Shown here: positions 22,346 through 35,097 of the stretch, one piece after another | How the letters are laid out: each line of letters starts with the position of its first letter | How positions within the stretch are numbered: position 1 is the first letter of the stretch | NCBI GenBank assembly: GCA_024509875.1 | Contig: JAMPIV010003417.1 | Location: forward strand, 1-64,000 | Direction: 5' to 3' | Length of the DNA: 64,000 nucleotides | Origin: Oreohelix idahoensis | Taxonomy: Eukaryota > Mollusca > Gastropoda > Stylommatophora > Oreohelicidae | Notes under the pieces: generated by a model | Told to the model about the DNA's origin: nothing | The model's database searches: none | What the model saw: the letters and a program-made list of their open reading frames with translations, nothing else | Translations under genes and position numbers: made by a program

Positions 22346-24139
22346 AGTCAGGTGCTTACTGACTTTTACCTGTGCTGCTGTTTCACAAGGATGTAATGGG
22401 TATTCATGTGAGGTGAGTGGTTCTTTTTGCATCTGGGTTGCAATAGCCAAGGTCAATAAGGGGGTGCTTTCCTGGAGTGGTCTGTCCAGATACTTCTTTA
22501 ACAGGTTTACATGATAAACTTTCTCCTTCCCCTTTTTGTCAATTTTATAGTTTGTTCTAGACACCTTCTCTAGAACCGTATATGGACCTTGCCAACCAAT
22601 TTGTAATTTATTCTGGCTTCCGGGTAGTAGAAGCAGCACCTTCTCTCCGACTGCCAGTTCCCTGTCCTTTGCCTTCCTATTAAAATATGCTGCATGTTTC
22701 TTCCTGGCTTGTTTCAAATTATCATTTGCCAGTTTCCATCCAGCTTTCAAACGAGTGGTCAGTTCGTTCACATATTGATACGATGAGGTAACAGTCTCTT
22801 CCGCCTTCTCATCTGTCCAGGTCCTTAATAACGCTTCTAAAGGACCTTTTATTGGCCTCCCAAATAGCAGAGTTGCGGGAGCCATCCCGGTTGAACTATG
22901 TGGTACCTCCCGGTACGCAAACAATGCGGCGGGCAGGAATTGATCCCACAGATCCGGTTTTTCGTGTGCCAGCTTTCTCAGGATAGAAATGAGAGTCCCG
23001 TTGAACCTCTCTACCTGGCCGTTCCCTTGTGGATGGTACGGACTACAATGAAAGTGCCTGGCTTGAAATAGCTTAAAAACTTCTTCCGTTAGTTTCCCCT
23101 TGAACTGAGAACCATTATCCGTCAAGATTTGATGCGGGAATCCTCATCGGGTAAATATTGTAAGTAGTGCCTCTGCTACATGTTTTGAATCAATTGATGG
23201 CAGGGCTACCGCCTCTCCCCACATAGAACAAGTGTCCACCAGAGTAAGGATGTAACTGTTCCTCCTCTTGGTCCGAGTGAGAGGTCCTACAATATCCACT
23301 GCAACCCTCTCAAAAGGTGTTCCCACTATGGGCATTTCCCCTAGAGTTGCAGGAGCAGTCCAGTGCTTTGGAGCTACCCTTTGACATTCTGGGCAGGATT
23401 TGACATATCTTTTTATATCCTCCGTTATCCCTGGCCAGAAGTAATGACAAGCTATACGCTGTCCTGTGGCGCTGATCCCCATGTGACCACTGAAGGGAAT
23501 CGCATGCCCGAGTTCCATCACTTTATCTCTATATGAAGTGGGAAGAACCAGCTGGTTGTGACCATTTGTTCCAGTTCCGGCCTTCCTGTATAAGAGTTTG
23601 TTCTTCATGAAATATTCCCCCTTGCTCGGAGGTGTGTGGCATTTGGGCAATTTTTTAAAACAGGGCTTGAGTGTCCTATCCTCAGCCTGCGCCTTCCTCA
23701 TCTCCTCTGGATGAGCATTTATAGGTTCACCTTCTTCCTCCTTCTTCTGTGACCTGGTCTGCACTGTCGCCATGATCACAGGTTTCTCGGGATTCCCCAA
23801 GAAGACGTATCTACACCCCAATATCAGAGGGTAGATTGGTTCATCTATCACTGCTGCTCTGATTTCTCCTTCCACATAGCGAGTTTTCACCGTTATCCTT
23901 GCGATGGGAAGTGTCATGAGTGGTATGTCCTTAGTTGCCCCTTGTATTTCCACTGTTTCTGTGGTATACTGACTTGGGTCCACTAGGCTAGACTTCACAA
24001 CTGAATCATAATCCAAACCTGTATCATAAAGGCACCTTATGGTGACCCCATTACAAATAGCATCCTCCCAACCCGGGGCGTGATAAGGTGCCTGTTGTCC
24101 ATTAGGATTAACCTTTAATCTTCGCGTCCCCGACTTCAT
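22346..24139 (-). pseudogene. Element 1 protease and integrase, with premature stop
   Basis: The N-terminal part has an aspartic protease motif (CLYDTGLD) and a second conserved strand (PLILGCRYV). Next come the integrase zinc region (LGHAIPFSGHMG...CPECQRV) and the DDE core with D in VAVDIVGPL, D in LTDNGSQF and E in NGQVERFNGTL. After these comes a GPY/F-type module (GWQGPYTVLEKVSRTNYKI). An in-frame TGA at 23144-23146 separates the first and second catalytic aspartates of integrase; both sides stay in the same frame, so it is a simple nonsense change. Integrase lies 5' of RT, as in element 2. Confidence 0.9.
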
Positions 24140-25348
24140 TGCAGCAATGTTTGAAGGTTTCCTTCTACAAAATTCGGTGTTATGGTTATCCTTCTTGCAC
24201 CATTTACACCATCTTTTCCTTGGTTCAACGGTTTTCTTTCATTGAACTTTTGGTCATTGAACTGTGAGTTTCTGTCGCGATAGTCATTTCTTGGCCGCTC
24301 AAAGTTTGTCCTACCTTTATTTCCCTGCTCTCTATTATCAAATTTATTAAATTGCTGTGGAGCTTTAAAATTGTCTATGTGCTTCTTTTTAGCACCACTT
24401 ACCTCTGCCTGAGCTGCCTGATACCTCTCAGCAACATTTAAAATTTCCCCCAACTTCTCTGCACCTTGTTCCATGAGAAATTTTCTCATGTCTGGAGCCA
24501 TGGACTCTCTCAATTGCTCAATCATGATCATTTCTTTAAGATCTTGGGTCTTCCCCAGAGCCGTCCATTTCTCCAAATAGGTTTCTAGTCTAGCAGAGAA
24601 TTGGTGGTATGTCTCCCCAGACAACAGTTTGGCATTTCTAAATTTCTTACGATAAAATTCACCATTCTTCTCGTACCTTAATAACAAAGCCTGCTTTAAC
24701 ATGTCATAATTGTCTTGGTCTTCCCTGTTCATTTTGGCAAATACTTCATAAGAAGTACCTCTCAATCCCTGTGATAGCTTTAAGCTCCACCTCTCTCTCT
24801 CTAACCCATATGTAGTAGCTAATAACTCAAAACGTCCTAGGTACCCCTCTATGTCATCGTCTTTTTCAACAAAATGGTCTAAATGAAACCCCATAGCTGA
24901 GTTTGAGGCTCCCAGACTGGGCGTAGCATCTGAGGCAAAAGGGCTGGCACCATTTTTCAGGAGCCTGGCCTTGTAATTCCAGCTCCCTTAGTCGTAATTC
25001 GTGCTCCCTTTGCAACCTTCTATCTTCTGCCTCCCTTTCGGCAGTCAACCTTTTTTCTTCTGCCTCCCTTTGCTGTCGTTTTTCTTCTGCCTCCCTTTGC
25101 TGTCGTTTTTCTTCTGCCTCAATCTGCAGCCTCTTAATTTCTCTATCAGCCTCAATTTGTAACCTCTTTTCTTCAGCTAACCTTTCAGCCTCTAATTTTC
25201 TTTCAGCCTCTTTTTCTAATCTCCTTTCTTCCCGTTCAATATATTTATCACATTCAGCCGTTACGTATTGAATTAAAATTTGACCATCCATTCCCATCTC
25301 CTTCGCGGTGAGCACAGCAGCTGATCTAAATTTTGCCAGCTCCGCCAT
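24136..25348 (-). pseudogene. Element 1 Gag
   Basis: The likely start ATG is at 25348 (MAELAKFRSAAVL), matching the start of element 2 Gag. An acidic/basic coiled coil rich in E, K, R and Q follows (EEKRQQREAEEKRQQREAE). A frame change lies in a run of five T (24953-24957). The next frame (24136-24894) encodes the capsid: FHLDHFVEKDDDIEGYLGRF, then YHQFSARLETYLEKW, then MIMIEQLRESMAPDMRKFLM, a pattern resembling the SCAN domain. A CCHC zinc knuckle (C-x2-C-x4-H-x4-C, 24166-24207) is in yet another frame, joined near a run of four T at 24214-24217. The knuckle shares its frame with the protease. Confidence 0.85.
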
Positions 25349-25607
25349 ACTTTTTAGACAATATAATAATATACAAGCTAAATCTCTAACCAGTAAATAC
25401 ACTAAGTACTTCTTATGACTATAGTCTAACTAATTCTAACTAACCAGTTAACTAATTAATTATTACTGGCTGTGAAGATTCACCAACTTTTATCTGCAGG
25501 TACACTTTATTATTTAAGATAAAGGGAAATTTTACAATTTATTTATCGTTCCCTACTATTTTATTTCTCCCACCAGGAGATACCTTAATATTACTGTTGG
25601 GCTAATT

Positions 25608-25626
25608 ATCCCTGGACAAGACCCCA
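25608..25626 (-). promoter_or_regulatory. Degenerate primer binding site of element 1
   Basis: On the minus strand TGGGGTCTTGTCCAGGGAT resembles the perfect tRNA-Pro primer site of element 2 (TGGGGGCTCGTCCGGGAT) with a few changes. It lies 8 bp inside the LTR start at 25635. Confidence 0.6.
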
Positions 25627-25634
25627 AATGTTAT

Positions 25635-28600
25635 ATGTAGTGGGTAGTTTGATGGTATTGTCCTAGGGGTTATGATATGTAGTGTGGTGTAAATTAGGTT
25701 ATAGATATACAACACACCCCCAGCATATTTAATCAAAAACTAATAATATTTTATACAAATCCCCTTTTAGCAAACACACTGAACTAAACTACATTAGTGT
25801 CAAATTTTTGACCCTAGGAATTACTATATTAACATTTATTTGTGTTCTAGCGCCCTCAAAATCCCTTTTATGTTGAACACAGACAAAACTTATTGTTAAC
25901 AAAAGGATTTCAAATATTAATGAAAAGGAAAGTGCATGTGAATTTGGATATTTTTCATTTAATGCACTGTGGTTAATCCTATAAATTTTTTTTTCCGGTA
26001 CACGTTATTGTACGTTAGTTACTGCTTTAAACATGTCTTTAGGGGTGTTATGCTTCATTGGGGGGGGGGGACGGGGGGGGGTTGGGGCCCTTGTGGAGGA
26101 TAGTTTCATGCTTTAATTGTCTTGTGCTGAGATGGGTGGCCTTGGGTTCACGGCCTCAACAACAACAATACAACAACTGCCCTGTCCTTTTATTGACTAC
26201 GAACACACCCCAGTTCCGTATCATGGTAAACAGACAATTTTCAATGGGGTAATGTTAGGCTCCAAAGAAGGCGATGTGTGATATAACATTTACCCACCCC
26301 GACCCAACTCTACTCCTTCCCCCCCAGCAGAACCCAGCAGGAAAGAGGCACAAAGTCCCCCCCCTCAATGTGCATATGTTAGCTCTCGGTTGCAGAAATC
26401 ATCTATCTGGTTGGGTCCCCATCTCCCCGAGGTCGCTGCGCCACCTCAAACGTGCAATGGTCCTCCTGAAAGGTCCCTGACTCACTCTGACAACCACTCA
26501 TACTGTCACCACACCCCCAACACTGAACGCCCAGATTACCAACAACCCTACAACCCCTGCAAATGACCATCCGCCAACATCACCAATGAACCAAAAACAC
26601 ATAGAAACCTAACTCCAGAACAAACACGACCCATTGTCAAAAGTACCCAAACCCCCCTCCAGGTTCAAACAAAAGCTGATCCTATCGGGAGCTCTCTGCG
26701 CACCCCGCACCTTCCGGAAGCTGAACACTCCATCCCCCCCTACACACTCACCGTCCTCTGCCATCCCCCCAAAGTACACTCAGGCTCCCATGTGTTCCCC
26801 CCCCCCCCCCCATCCCCCTCCCCTCACACTCAGCACATCTCTTACCCCTGGTGGTTTTTCTATTCACTAAACCCGACGATCAGGGACCATATCATCCTCT
26901 CTCGTCATCTATTCCCAAATTTCGATAATATCTATCCCCCCACTCTCTCACCGCCCCCCTACACCCCCGCCTCATTCCCCCTCCAAAATCATATTCAACT
27001 ACTCATAGAACCCCCATTTTGACCTTCCCCATTCTCAACACTCTGCATACTCCTGATCTATTCTCTTAACTGGACCCACTAGATTCTCTGTACCCACAAA
27101 CCCTGGACACAACACTACCCCCAACAAAAACAACCAAAAATCATAAGCTAGACCAGTCAGATCTCACCCATAGTGACCCCCCCAAAGAAAATTTACCCCA
27201 CCCTGGTGGTATTTTTAAATCAGACCTAAGTCCTCCAGACGAAATACCTGAAACCATATCTTCTATTAGATTTAGCCCCTCCTTTTCCCTCCTTCCTTCC
27301 CATTTTCTCGAAACCTTTCCCTTTCCCATAAAAGTTGGCCACCTAGGTAATATGGTATTTTTCAACCCATAATTTCATCACCTCACTCTGACCCCAACAA
27401 CACTTGCCTCTGTCTATATCTTTTACAAAAATTGACCCTTTCCTAAACTCCACCCCCATTCTGCCCCGCTGCCCCTACCCGTCGCCTATAGCCCACCCCC
27501 TGTACCCTAAACTTTCACTACGCCCTCAACCCTTGCTTGCGTTTATGTAAAAGTGTTGGTCACCCAACCCCAATCTCCACGACTTGTGGCGGGGGGTCCC
27601 CCTCACCACAATCCCCCAACTGTTTGAAATAAGGCCCCCCATTTTTCGAAATCAGCAGTATCATACCCCGCCTACCCCGACCATACCCCGTCCTCACCCC
27701 AAAAGCCCCAACCAAATGCCTAGCGGTTTATTATCAATTCAAAATATACTACCAACAAAGAACAGTCTAATTTCATCAGTCTTTATTTTCCTTACCCAGT
27801 CAGATTATGTTGAATATCCGAAACACAAAAAAATGATATGCTATAGCCAAACTAAAAGCAACAGAACTCTCAGACTGAACTGCGGCTATAGTACTGGCAA
27901 GACCCCGCCGCTAAAATATACATGAACTTATAATATTTGACGGACCGAGAAAAAAACTTTACACCGCCTAAACCCCTCCACCTTTAATTTTTCCGTATTC
28001 ACACATGTTCTTTCAATAGTTTCAGTAACAAAGCCAACCTGAAAAATTGCCAACCCTCTCCCTCCACCCCCAACTAAACCCCAGTTTCCCTCCAACATTT
28101 ATTTCACCAGACCCCCTCGTTTTTGTCCACCGTCCTCCGCATCTAACACGACAGGGAACCCCGAAATCCACCCCCAGCACCCTGCACAGACTTCCCAACT
28201 TTTAAAAATAAGCCCAAGATAGTCCCGAGAGAGTGTCTATCCCTATCACAGTAGTGGTCCTCCTAAACATTAGTCCCCATTCTATCCAACGCACCGACCA
28301 GCCGAAACCCCAAAAAACTATTGAAAGGAAATAGGCCCCCTCCGGTGCCACTTCGCACCTCCCCTCTGATATAGCGAAATACCGATTCGACGGGCCCCAC
28401 TTTGCGTCCACTCTCCCCATTAAATACCCGCCCGGCTTTAAACCCACCCCCAGACAACCCGCCTAATGACCGCAACGAGCAACGCGGCGGACGGGCCGAA
28501 CGGCCCGATAAAACCAAAAACCCCCTGACGTAAAATCCTGCGTTGGGGCTAATCAAAATCAAACTGCAAAAAATGACTGCCGCCACCATAATCCCACCAA

Positions 28601-29215
28601 AATAAACAACCCCCCTAAAACCCCAAAACCCCCTTACCCCAACCCCCCAAAACTGAAATCCCACCCCCCACCATCAACTCACCCCCTCCCCAAACCCCCC
28701 AAAACCCAACACGGTTACCAACACTATACAACCACCCAACCCCCCACAACCACCCCCCCCCCCCTACCCCCCACCCCCCACCCCCCCCTCCCTACACCCC
28801 CCACCACCCAACCCCCCCGTAACCCCCCCCCCAAACCCCTCCAAAACACCCCCACCCACCCACAACACCCCCCCCCACAAAAAACAAACAAAAAACCCCC
28901 CCCCCCCCTAAAAACCATAACCCCCCCTCCCCCACCCTAACCCACATACCCCAAACCCCCCCCCCCCCTACCCCCCCACCCCCCACCCCCCCCTCACCCC
29001 TCACCCCCCCCCCAACCCCCCCACCCCACTCCCCCCCCACGAGGGTGTTCAATGGCACATGCGGTCTAGGACCAGATAAAACATGTACACCCCACCCCCC
29101 CCATTTACAGACCCCATTTGTTTTTTTATCCCCATATGTTATCCTTGGAGGTATTTTTTACCCCACCCCCCACCCCCCACCCCCCCCAACCCCCACCCCC
29201 CACACCACATACTCC
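25635..29215 (-). mobile_element. Degenerate, C-inflated 5' LTR of element 1 (right LTR)
   Basis: This is colinear with the left LTR by scattered matches: ttatgatatgtagtgtggtg, gaggatagtt...ggtggcctt, cccttgct...gtttatgta...gttggtc, ctatagta, and atgttatccttggaggtatt. It is about 3.5 kb instead of 2.0 kb, filled with extra C (and some G) runs, especially 26490-27720 and 28600-29220 on the + strand. The reading frames here (proline-rich or glycine-rich) are by-products of the C runs. It may be an uncorrected sequencing or assembly segment. Confidence 0.6.
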
Positions 29216-32065
29216 CCACCCCGCCACCCAAACCTCATTATTCCCAAATAACTTTGAAGCGGGATGACCGAGGACTTTGCTCATTGTCAAGACGCTCATA
29301 AGAAAGAAAGATAAACTGGATGTGTTGGTGACACCTTTGATCCATGAGCAGGTTTAGTACAGTGGTGTTGGGGGTGTGGTGGGTAAGAAGTTGTGCATAT
29401 GGTCCAAGTTACCCAAGGTTTTGTGGGGGGGGATAAGACAGCAGTTCGTCTGGTGGCATTAACGGGGAAGGATAAATATTAGAATGTTCATCCAATTGGA
29501 AGAAGTATTTTTAGTGTGTTTTACTATGAACACGCCCCGGGAAGAAAATTATGACAGAATTGTTACTGGGGCAACCGGGTGGGCGGGTGGGGAAAGGAAT
29601 GTGTAAACGTTGGTTAGTTAATGCAACTGTACCAGTGGGGTGCGGGATTTGTGGCACCGACACTCTAACCAAAGGTCATTGCGATTTCTCAAGACGGGCA
29701 ATGCCAGGGACGGGGCACATATCATCTTAAATATGGTTGTGTGTTGAAGAAGCTGTTTAGCTGTCCTAGAAGAAGTCTTAGGGGTAAGAAGGGTGGACAG
29801 AAGACAACATGACAAGAAATCGCTCTGGCAAGAATTTTGCTTCGAGGAAAGCAGGCCCAATGTCTCTAGGTAAGAAGATTGTGTAATTTTTTTTTTTCAC
29901 TTGTTTTTCGGGCGCATTTTATAGATATGTATCAGTTTAATTGAGCCAAGTTATCGTTGATCGGAAAATGACCAGTAGCGCTAGAGTACTTTTTTTCCTC
30001 GATGTTACTTATGGGCAAGTTTGGGGCATCCCATCGAAGAAATGTTGCGTAAAGATAGCCCGTCCCTTAGATTACAAATCTTTGCAAGTGCTTTAAAACT
30101 TATCTTGTAACTGGGGAAGAAGTTTGGGGGAAAGATAGATTCGGAGCACAAAGTGTTTGCAGACTTGCGAAGAGAGATGGAAGGTATGCTGGTGGTAGGG
30201 GTGGAGGGGTTAGAGGAAGAGAGAGACAAGTTATGTACTGATTAAGTAAGACGACTTTAGAAGGGAACTTGAAGTTAGTATAGTGTGGAAAAGAAAGGAA
30301 CTATGGGGATGTGAGAAAGGAGCATGGAAGTGTTGCCAAAATTCTGACTCGTCCGATACAAGACCAGGCGGGAGGCGATTAAGAAGAGCGTTGACTTGGG
30401 CCAAATTTGTATCACACTTGTTGTGTAATGACAATTTGCCTAGGGTGAAGAAGTACCTTACGTTCGGATGTTGCTTTCAGTTGGTTGTTTGGATAAGGGG
30501 AATAGAATTTTGGGAGGGGGGGAAAGACAGGGTTGGGTTTTGGGGTAAGACTCTAAAGAGGGACGGTTTGCTCGAATGGGGATGACGAGAAATATTCTCC
30601 CTGAAGGAACACTGATGGCGAATGAATGTAGTAGTGTAGCCAGTGTTGCGTTCTTTACGGATAGTGAATGATTGAAAGTCAAGGGACACTCGGGGGGGGA
30701 ACGTAGGGAGCCCCATCAGACGCTAGGTTTGTTTGTTTTTAGACGTAAATGAAAATTTTTTTCAAACATATACTACGAGAAGGGGTTGGGGGGGGGGAAA
30801 GAAGAGGTTGGGGTTTATAACATGATCTGCAGGATTATTGGAAGTACCTTGTTTTATATAAGCGAAAAGAATGTTGACTAACAGAATTGATAAAAGTTTC
30901 CATAGAAAGATTTTATAAGTCAAGACTGCCAACGAATTCATGTAAAGTGTGCCCACAAGATAGGTGTAGGATCCCATTCTGATTATTTAATTCGATTGAT
31001 ATCGATCTAAATTAGTGTTATGCCGTTGTTTCCCCAAAGGAAGCGAGGGGAGTCATTTGAAGTAAGGGGGCTGCTTTTATTTCTAGAAGAGATTCCGACC
31101 GGCCTCCAGGTTAGAGCGAAAAAACAGGTTTGCAGATTCGCAAGAAAAAACAGCGCATTTAAAATTTGACGTGTTAAGCAGATAAGGCATAGATAGAAAT
31201 TTTGGTCACAACCCTTAGACGAAAAGAAAAAAAAACAAATTGTCTCACCTTTGTTGTTGTTGTTAGCCAGGGTGGATAGATTTCTTTTTTATTTCTGTTA
31301 TTGTCCTCGATCACTGTTGCGTCCTTGGCATAAAATAGGATCAATAATTACGCGAGCTGAAAAAATTAAACGTTGAAATCGAGCAGCTCGAGGGAGACTG
31401 ATTCGACACTTTTATTTATTGTTTAAGAGGTGAAGATCTTTTAGAATTAGAGTTCTTGTTTTTCTCGGGTTTGTACCTATTTTGTTAAAATATAGCATAG
31501 GCTGATAAATTAGACGAATTATCAGAAAATATCAGTTTTTTGTGATCCATGAACATTCCATTGTCTGCAATGCTGATTGTTAGTGGGTAAAAAGTGGCGA
31601 TATATTATGAGTACCGAATACTAGGTAGACTTGTCACTTAGACTTACGTCGGAAGGTTCCGTATTCACGTGTCACGACCCGTTGTTAAGTCGACTATGGT
31701 AAGTACAGGTCGGACAAAATCACGTCATATATTATATGAATCTTAAAGATATATTAACAGTTATATCCTGAATGCTGTGTGCAGGTTTGTTTTGTTATAT
31801 TTTAAAACTAATTTGACTCGTTGGTTATATTGACCTAATATATTGTACAACTTATAACATAACAGGATTAATAGGGTGGCCTTCGTAAGTACGAGTTGTC
31901 GTAAGTCGCATACGACGGAAGTCGAAGAGATTATGTACTTTAACATTTCTTAACTGCTGCATTGTCTGCTTCGTGGGGTACATACCTGCAGTTGCTTCCC
32001 CTGGCGGGGGCGGGGGGAGAGGGGGTGAAAGGAGTAAGCGTGGGTAGTCTAATAACTAATTAGAA
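29216..32065. other. No feature recognised (G-rich left half, AT-rich right half)
   Basis: About 2.8 kb without a recognisable gene. The left half (29300-31080) has many G-runs. The missing 3' part of the gene relic at 17869-18830 should follow element 1, but I could not recognise it in any frame. Confidence 0.4.
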
Positions 32066-32070
32066 ATAAA

Positions 32071-32393
32071 GTGGGAGCCGCGATGGTGTAATGGTTACCA
32101 CACTGCGATGGCGATCGGGTGATCCAGGTTCAAGCCCGGGCGAGTACATTTGAAGAAGTGTCGTCGACCAAGGACTGGAATAACCTGAACGGCTCCTGAG
32201 CCGACCCAGCTCTAATGGGTACCCTCCGAAAACGGCGAGTATCTGCCGGAATGGCGAGAGGACACCTGTCAGCGTACAGGGAAAATAGGATACTCACGTA
32301 AAATCAGTCTCAGATTAGACATACTAACCTGCGATTTCGCCTTGAGTAATAGCGGGCGTACGTTAAAAAAACAAACAAACAAACAAACAAAAC
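32071..32393 (+). mobile_element. tRNA-derived SINE (family C relative) with (AAAC)n tail
   Basis: It starts gggagccgcgatggtgtaat (A-box region), has a B box GGTTCAAGCCC near 32129, a central block ggaataacctgaacggctcc (32178-32198) shared with the minus-strand SINE at 17912, and a distinct 3' half. It ends in aaaaaaacaaacaaacaaac. The tail differs from the poly(A) of the other copy, as in SINE families that share a core but use different LINE partners. Confidence 0.85.
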
Positions 32394-32579
32394 CTGTAAA
32401 CTGTAAGCATTACTAATCTAATAACTGTAGTCGCCAGTTGGCCTTGTTTAAAATACTTGTGAATAATAGGCTTAGATAAACTAAATAACTACAGTGGGTT
32501 CTCTGACGTAGGGGGCTTCAAATAGTAGGCGTCACTCTTGTGTAGTTTCTTGGGGGGGGGGGGGTCTCTTATGAGACAA

Positions 32580-32815
32580 AGAAATAATAGGACTACTGGG
32601 ACATCAGGCACTGATCACATGACTGCTGAACATCTACCTCACAGGTGCCTAACATATGAGGAACAGAGAAAGCACATATGGCCGTCTCCAGTACCATTCG
32701 TGGGGGGGGGGGGGGGGGGGGGGGACCCCTATGGAGATATACGCCTCAAGTTGACCACTGCTTTCTTTGAAAATATCCAATTAGACGTCTGAGAGTGTAC
32801 GAAGAAGAAGAATAA
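32580..32815 (+). pseudogene. LINE tail fragment (family L4)
   Basis: It encodes SGTDHMTAEHLPHRCLTYEE followed, after a run of about 23 G (32701-32724), by DIRLKLTTAFFENIQLDV and then a gaagaagaagaa end. The same order occurs at 60826-61020. The long G-runs at 32552-32564 and 32701-32724 replace sequence present in the other copy. Confidence 0.7.
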
Positions 32816-32817
32816 AT

Positions 32818-32924
32818 ATGACACACATAAAGGTATGTTCCAGTATGACACACATAAAGGTATGTTCCAGTATGACACACATAAAGGTATGTTCCAGTAT
32901 GACACACATAAAGGTATGTTCCAG
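32818..32924. repeat. Four tandem copies of a 27-bp unit
   Basis: The unit tatgacacacataaaggtat-gttccag occurs four times without visible change. Its reverse complement is the aacatacctttatgtgtgtc block found in the tails of family B SINEs (44380, 53540), so the array expanded inside a SINE. Confidence 0.95.
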
Positions 32925-33065
32925 GTACTCATGAGAAATAAAGAAGTAGGAAACTAGACAACAGAAGTGATAGGCTCGCAGGAGAATCGAACCCATTATC
33001 TTCCGAACGGCAACACCGCCTAGCTATGAAGCGAAGCACACTGTCCTTCCTGCCAGCAAGGCACC
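32925..33065 (-). mobile_element. tRNA-derived SINE (family B), minus strand
   Basis: On the minus strand the head reads agtgtgcttcgcttcatagc then taggcggtgttgccgt with B box GGTTCGATTCT. It is followed by ttctgttgtc and acttctttatttctcatgag. The same head and body occur at 44215-44410. The 27-bp array to its left is part of its tail. Confidence 0.8.
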
Positions 33066-33129
33066 ACTAAAAGAAGAAAGAACAGGGAGCAAGGAATAGT
33101 AAGATTACACCTTTCTAGGCTGTCGTGGT

Positions 33130-35097
33130 TGTAGCGAAAGGTTTTCCTAGTATGATAGTAGTGGTAGAGCAGAAGTAGAATCTCTCTCCAGAAAGTATGA
33201 AGTTCCAGTGCCCGAGAAGTACACTGGTATCACAAGTGAGTTACAGCTGTGAATACTCTGAGCTGGACAATAGATTTAGGCTTCAGAAGTATAAGATGCT
33301 ACTTCGCTATCGTAACCCTATGTGATATTATAATTAAATTAGAAAAAGTAACTCAAAATTTAACAGTTAAAAATTTAACAAGTCAAATGAGTACAATTAT
33401 CCAATTTATTATGTACATCTATATATTCTTGTAATGATAAATGGGTGTTGGAAGATGGTAAAATGTATGATTATTTACAGTTACAAATTAAAATAACTAA
33501 TAGAAAAAGTCTTGGATTTATCTTCCACTGAATTTATAAAACAAGTTTGTCACATTATCTCTTGCCATCTAGTTTTCATCATTAGAAAGTCGTTTTAGAA
33601 CTGCTCACAGGATTTGTTGGATGGAAATATATAAACTCAACTTTATCCACGTCTGCTCGAGGTTCCTCCGACACACACTGGAGTACGGAAGACTTTCCTT
33701 CAGCCCGCCCTATAACTACGGGGGACTAAGGTGTTGAAGTTTGGTTGACCTCTAGGCTTCAGTGAGCTGGATCAACTTCTTCAAGTCTTTAGTTTCTCGA
33801 TCAGGAATGATCATAAACATTGATCATAAAAAACCTGGAACAAGAAGTAATAGGTGGCCATTGTTCTAACAATCTCACCACCCTCTGCTGTTCATGATGC
33901 GACCATGTCTTCAGTGTTTGTATGTAAATGAATGAATCATGGTAGTATATTACAGAGATAGCATGATAAGATAATGTATAAGGTGCAGAATTAACAATAT
34001 ACATGAATAAATCACATGTTATGATACATGGGTACGATATAACCTTTGCCTTCCACTTATGGATGTCAAGTCACTTATGTACTTGCTGGTATGTCGTAAG
34101 CTTCCAGGCAAGAATTAGCCATAATATATTTGGCTAACCAATTAATGGTTATGCTTCCTGACAATGCCGGTGAAGGTTATCTCTGGTTAGCGTCATTCCC
34201 TTTTTTATTATATCTGCTACAATCAATCAGAAATAAAATCTGAAATAAAATGATATTAGTAATACATATATTTTTAATAAACTTACATACCCTCTTAGGA
34301 TTAATAAGCTCACGGTGAGACTGTATTGGCTTAACTTAATCTGCCCTGCATGCAGCGTGAAAATAGAACTTTTCTTGCAGAGGCTGTCCTCCAGTTTCTC
34401 ACTCTGGCTTCTGGATTTGGTGTGTGATTTACAATGCGCCGCTCTGTCCTTATATTTCAGTCTCTCGCGCGTACGAGAAAGCAGCTCCCAAATTCCCCAA
34501 AAGATTTTAGTTTCATCTCCTGTTTTGAAGCTATTTGAAACAATCTGTGCTTTTCCTGTACTCGTTTTTTCTCTTCTGTCACTCACACACTTATCTCCTT
34601 CCTTCCTTCCTATATATCATTTCCTTTTCCCCATATGGGGCTTTCATTACATATAAGTTTTATACAATTCCGTTGAGGCTTGTTAGTGTAATAAATTTTT
34701 AAAGATTATTAGCTAACTTTTAGCCGATGTGATGAAGGTGAAAAATATTAATTATCTTTAAAACTATTTATATTTGAATAATATCCTTTTGGATATAATT
34801 CCTAGCCTATCTCCTTTGTTGAGTTATATTTATTTAATATTATTCCAACCATGCGTTCTCCTGTAGTGAATAATTTAATGTCCAGTAAATGCAAACTTTT
34901 TAAAGTCGGCCATACATTCCTATATAGCTATTTCCTCATTCTTCAGTAATACTGTATGGCTTTTAACCGTAAGTCACATTTCCGCTGTCTACCAACTTCA
35001 AAGAAAGACCGCAGCGCTGACCTTGCGCTGGTGTGTGTGGGTGTCGCGTGGGCGTGTCGCGCTACAACCAAGCAAGTGTTTACCAAATCTCGCTACA
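33130..35097 (-). mobile_element. 3' LTR of element 2 (left LTR, 1968 bp)
   Basis: Same sequence as 39851-41817 apart from length differences in A/T runs (for example six versus five A near 33828, six versus five T near 34566, five versus four T near 34898) and one change at gacacacac near 33670. The LTR frames (for example 34315-34656) are not known proteins. Confidence 0.95.

Larger units (their letters stand above)
18831..29215 (-). mobile_element. LTR retrotransposon element 1, Ty3/gypsy RT with INT-before-RT order (Gmr1-like)
   Basis: A minus-strand element with a left LTR 18831-20861 (3' LTR), internal region 20862-25634, and a degenerate right (5') LTR from 25635 to about 29215. Coding order from the 5' side is Gag (coiled coil, SCAN-like capsid, CCHC knuckle), protease, integrase, GPY/F module, reverse transcriptase, RNase H. 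Typical gypsy elements have integrase last, so this matches the Gmr1-like lineage. The coding region is broken by one in-frame TGA and at least four frame changes. The element lies inside the gene relic at 17869-18830. The outer right boundary is uncertain because the right LTR is corrupted, and I could not find the expected ataga target duplication there. Confidence 0.85.

Noticed and set aside
26058..29301. Proline-rich and glycine-rich frames
   Set aside because: They arise from C/G runs in the corrupted right LTR of element 1.
29216..31080. Continuation of the gene relic after element 1
   Set aside because: No frame gave the conserved blocks expected after FRHR, even allowing for frame changes, so I did not annotate it.
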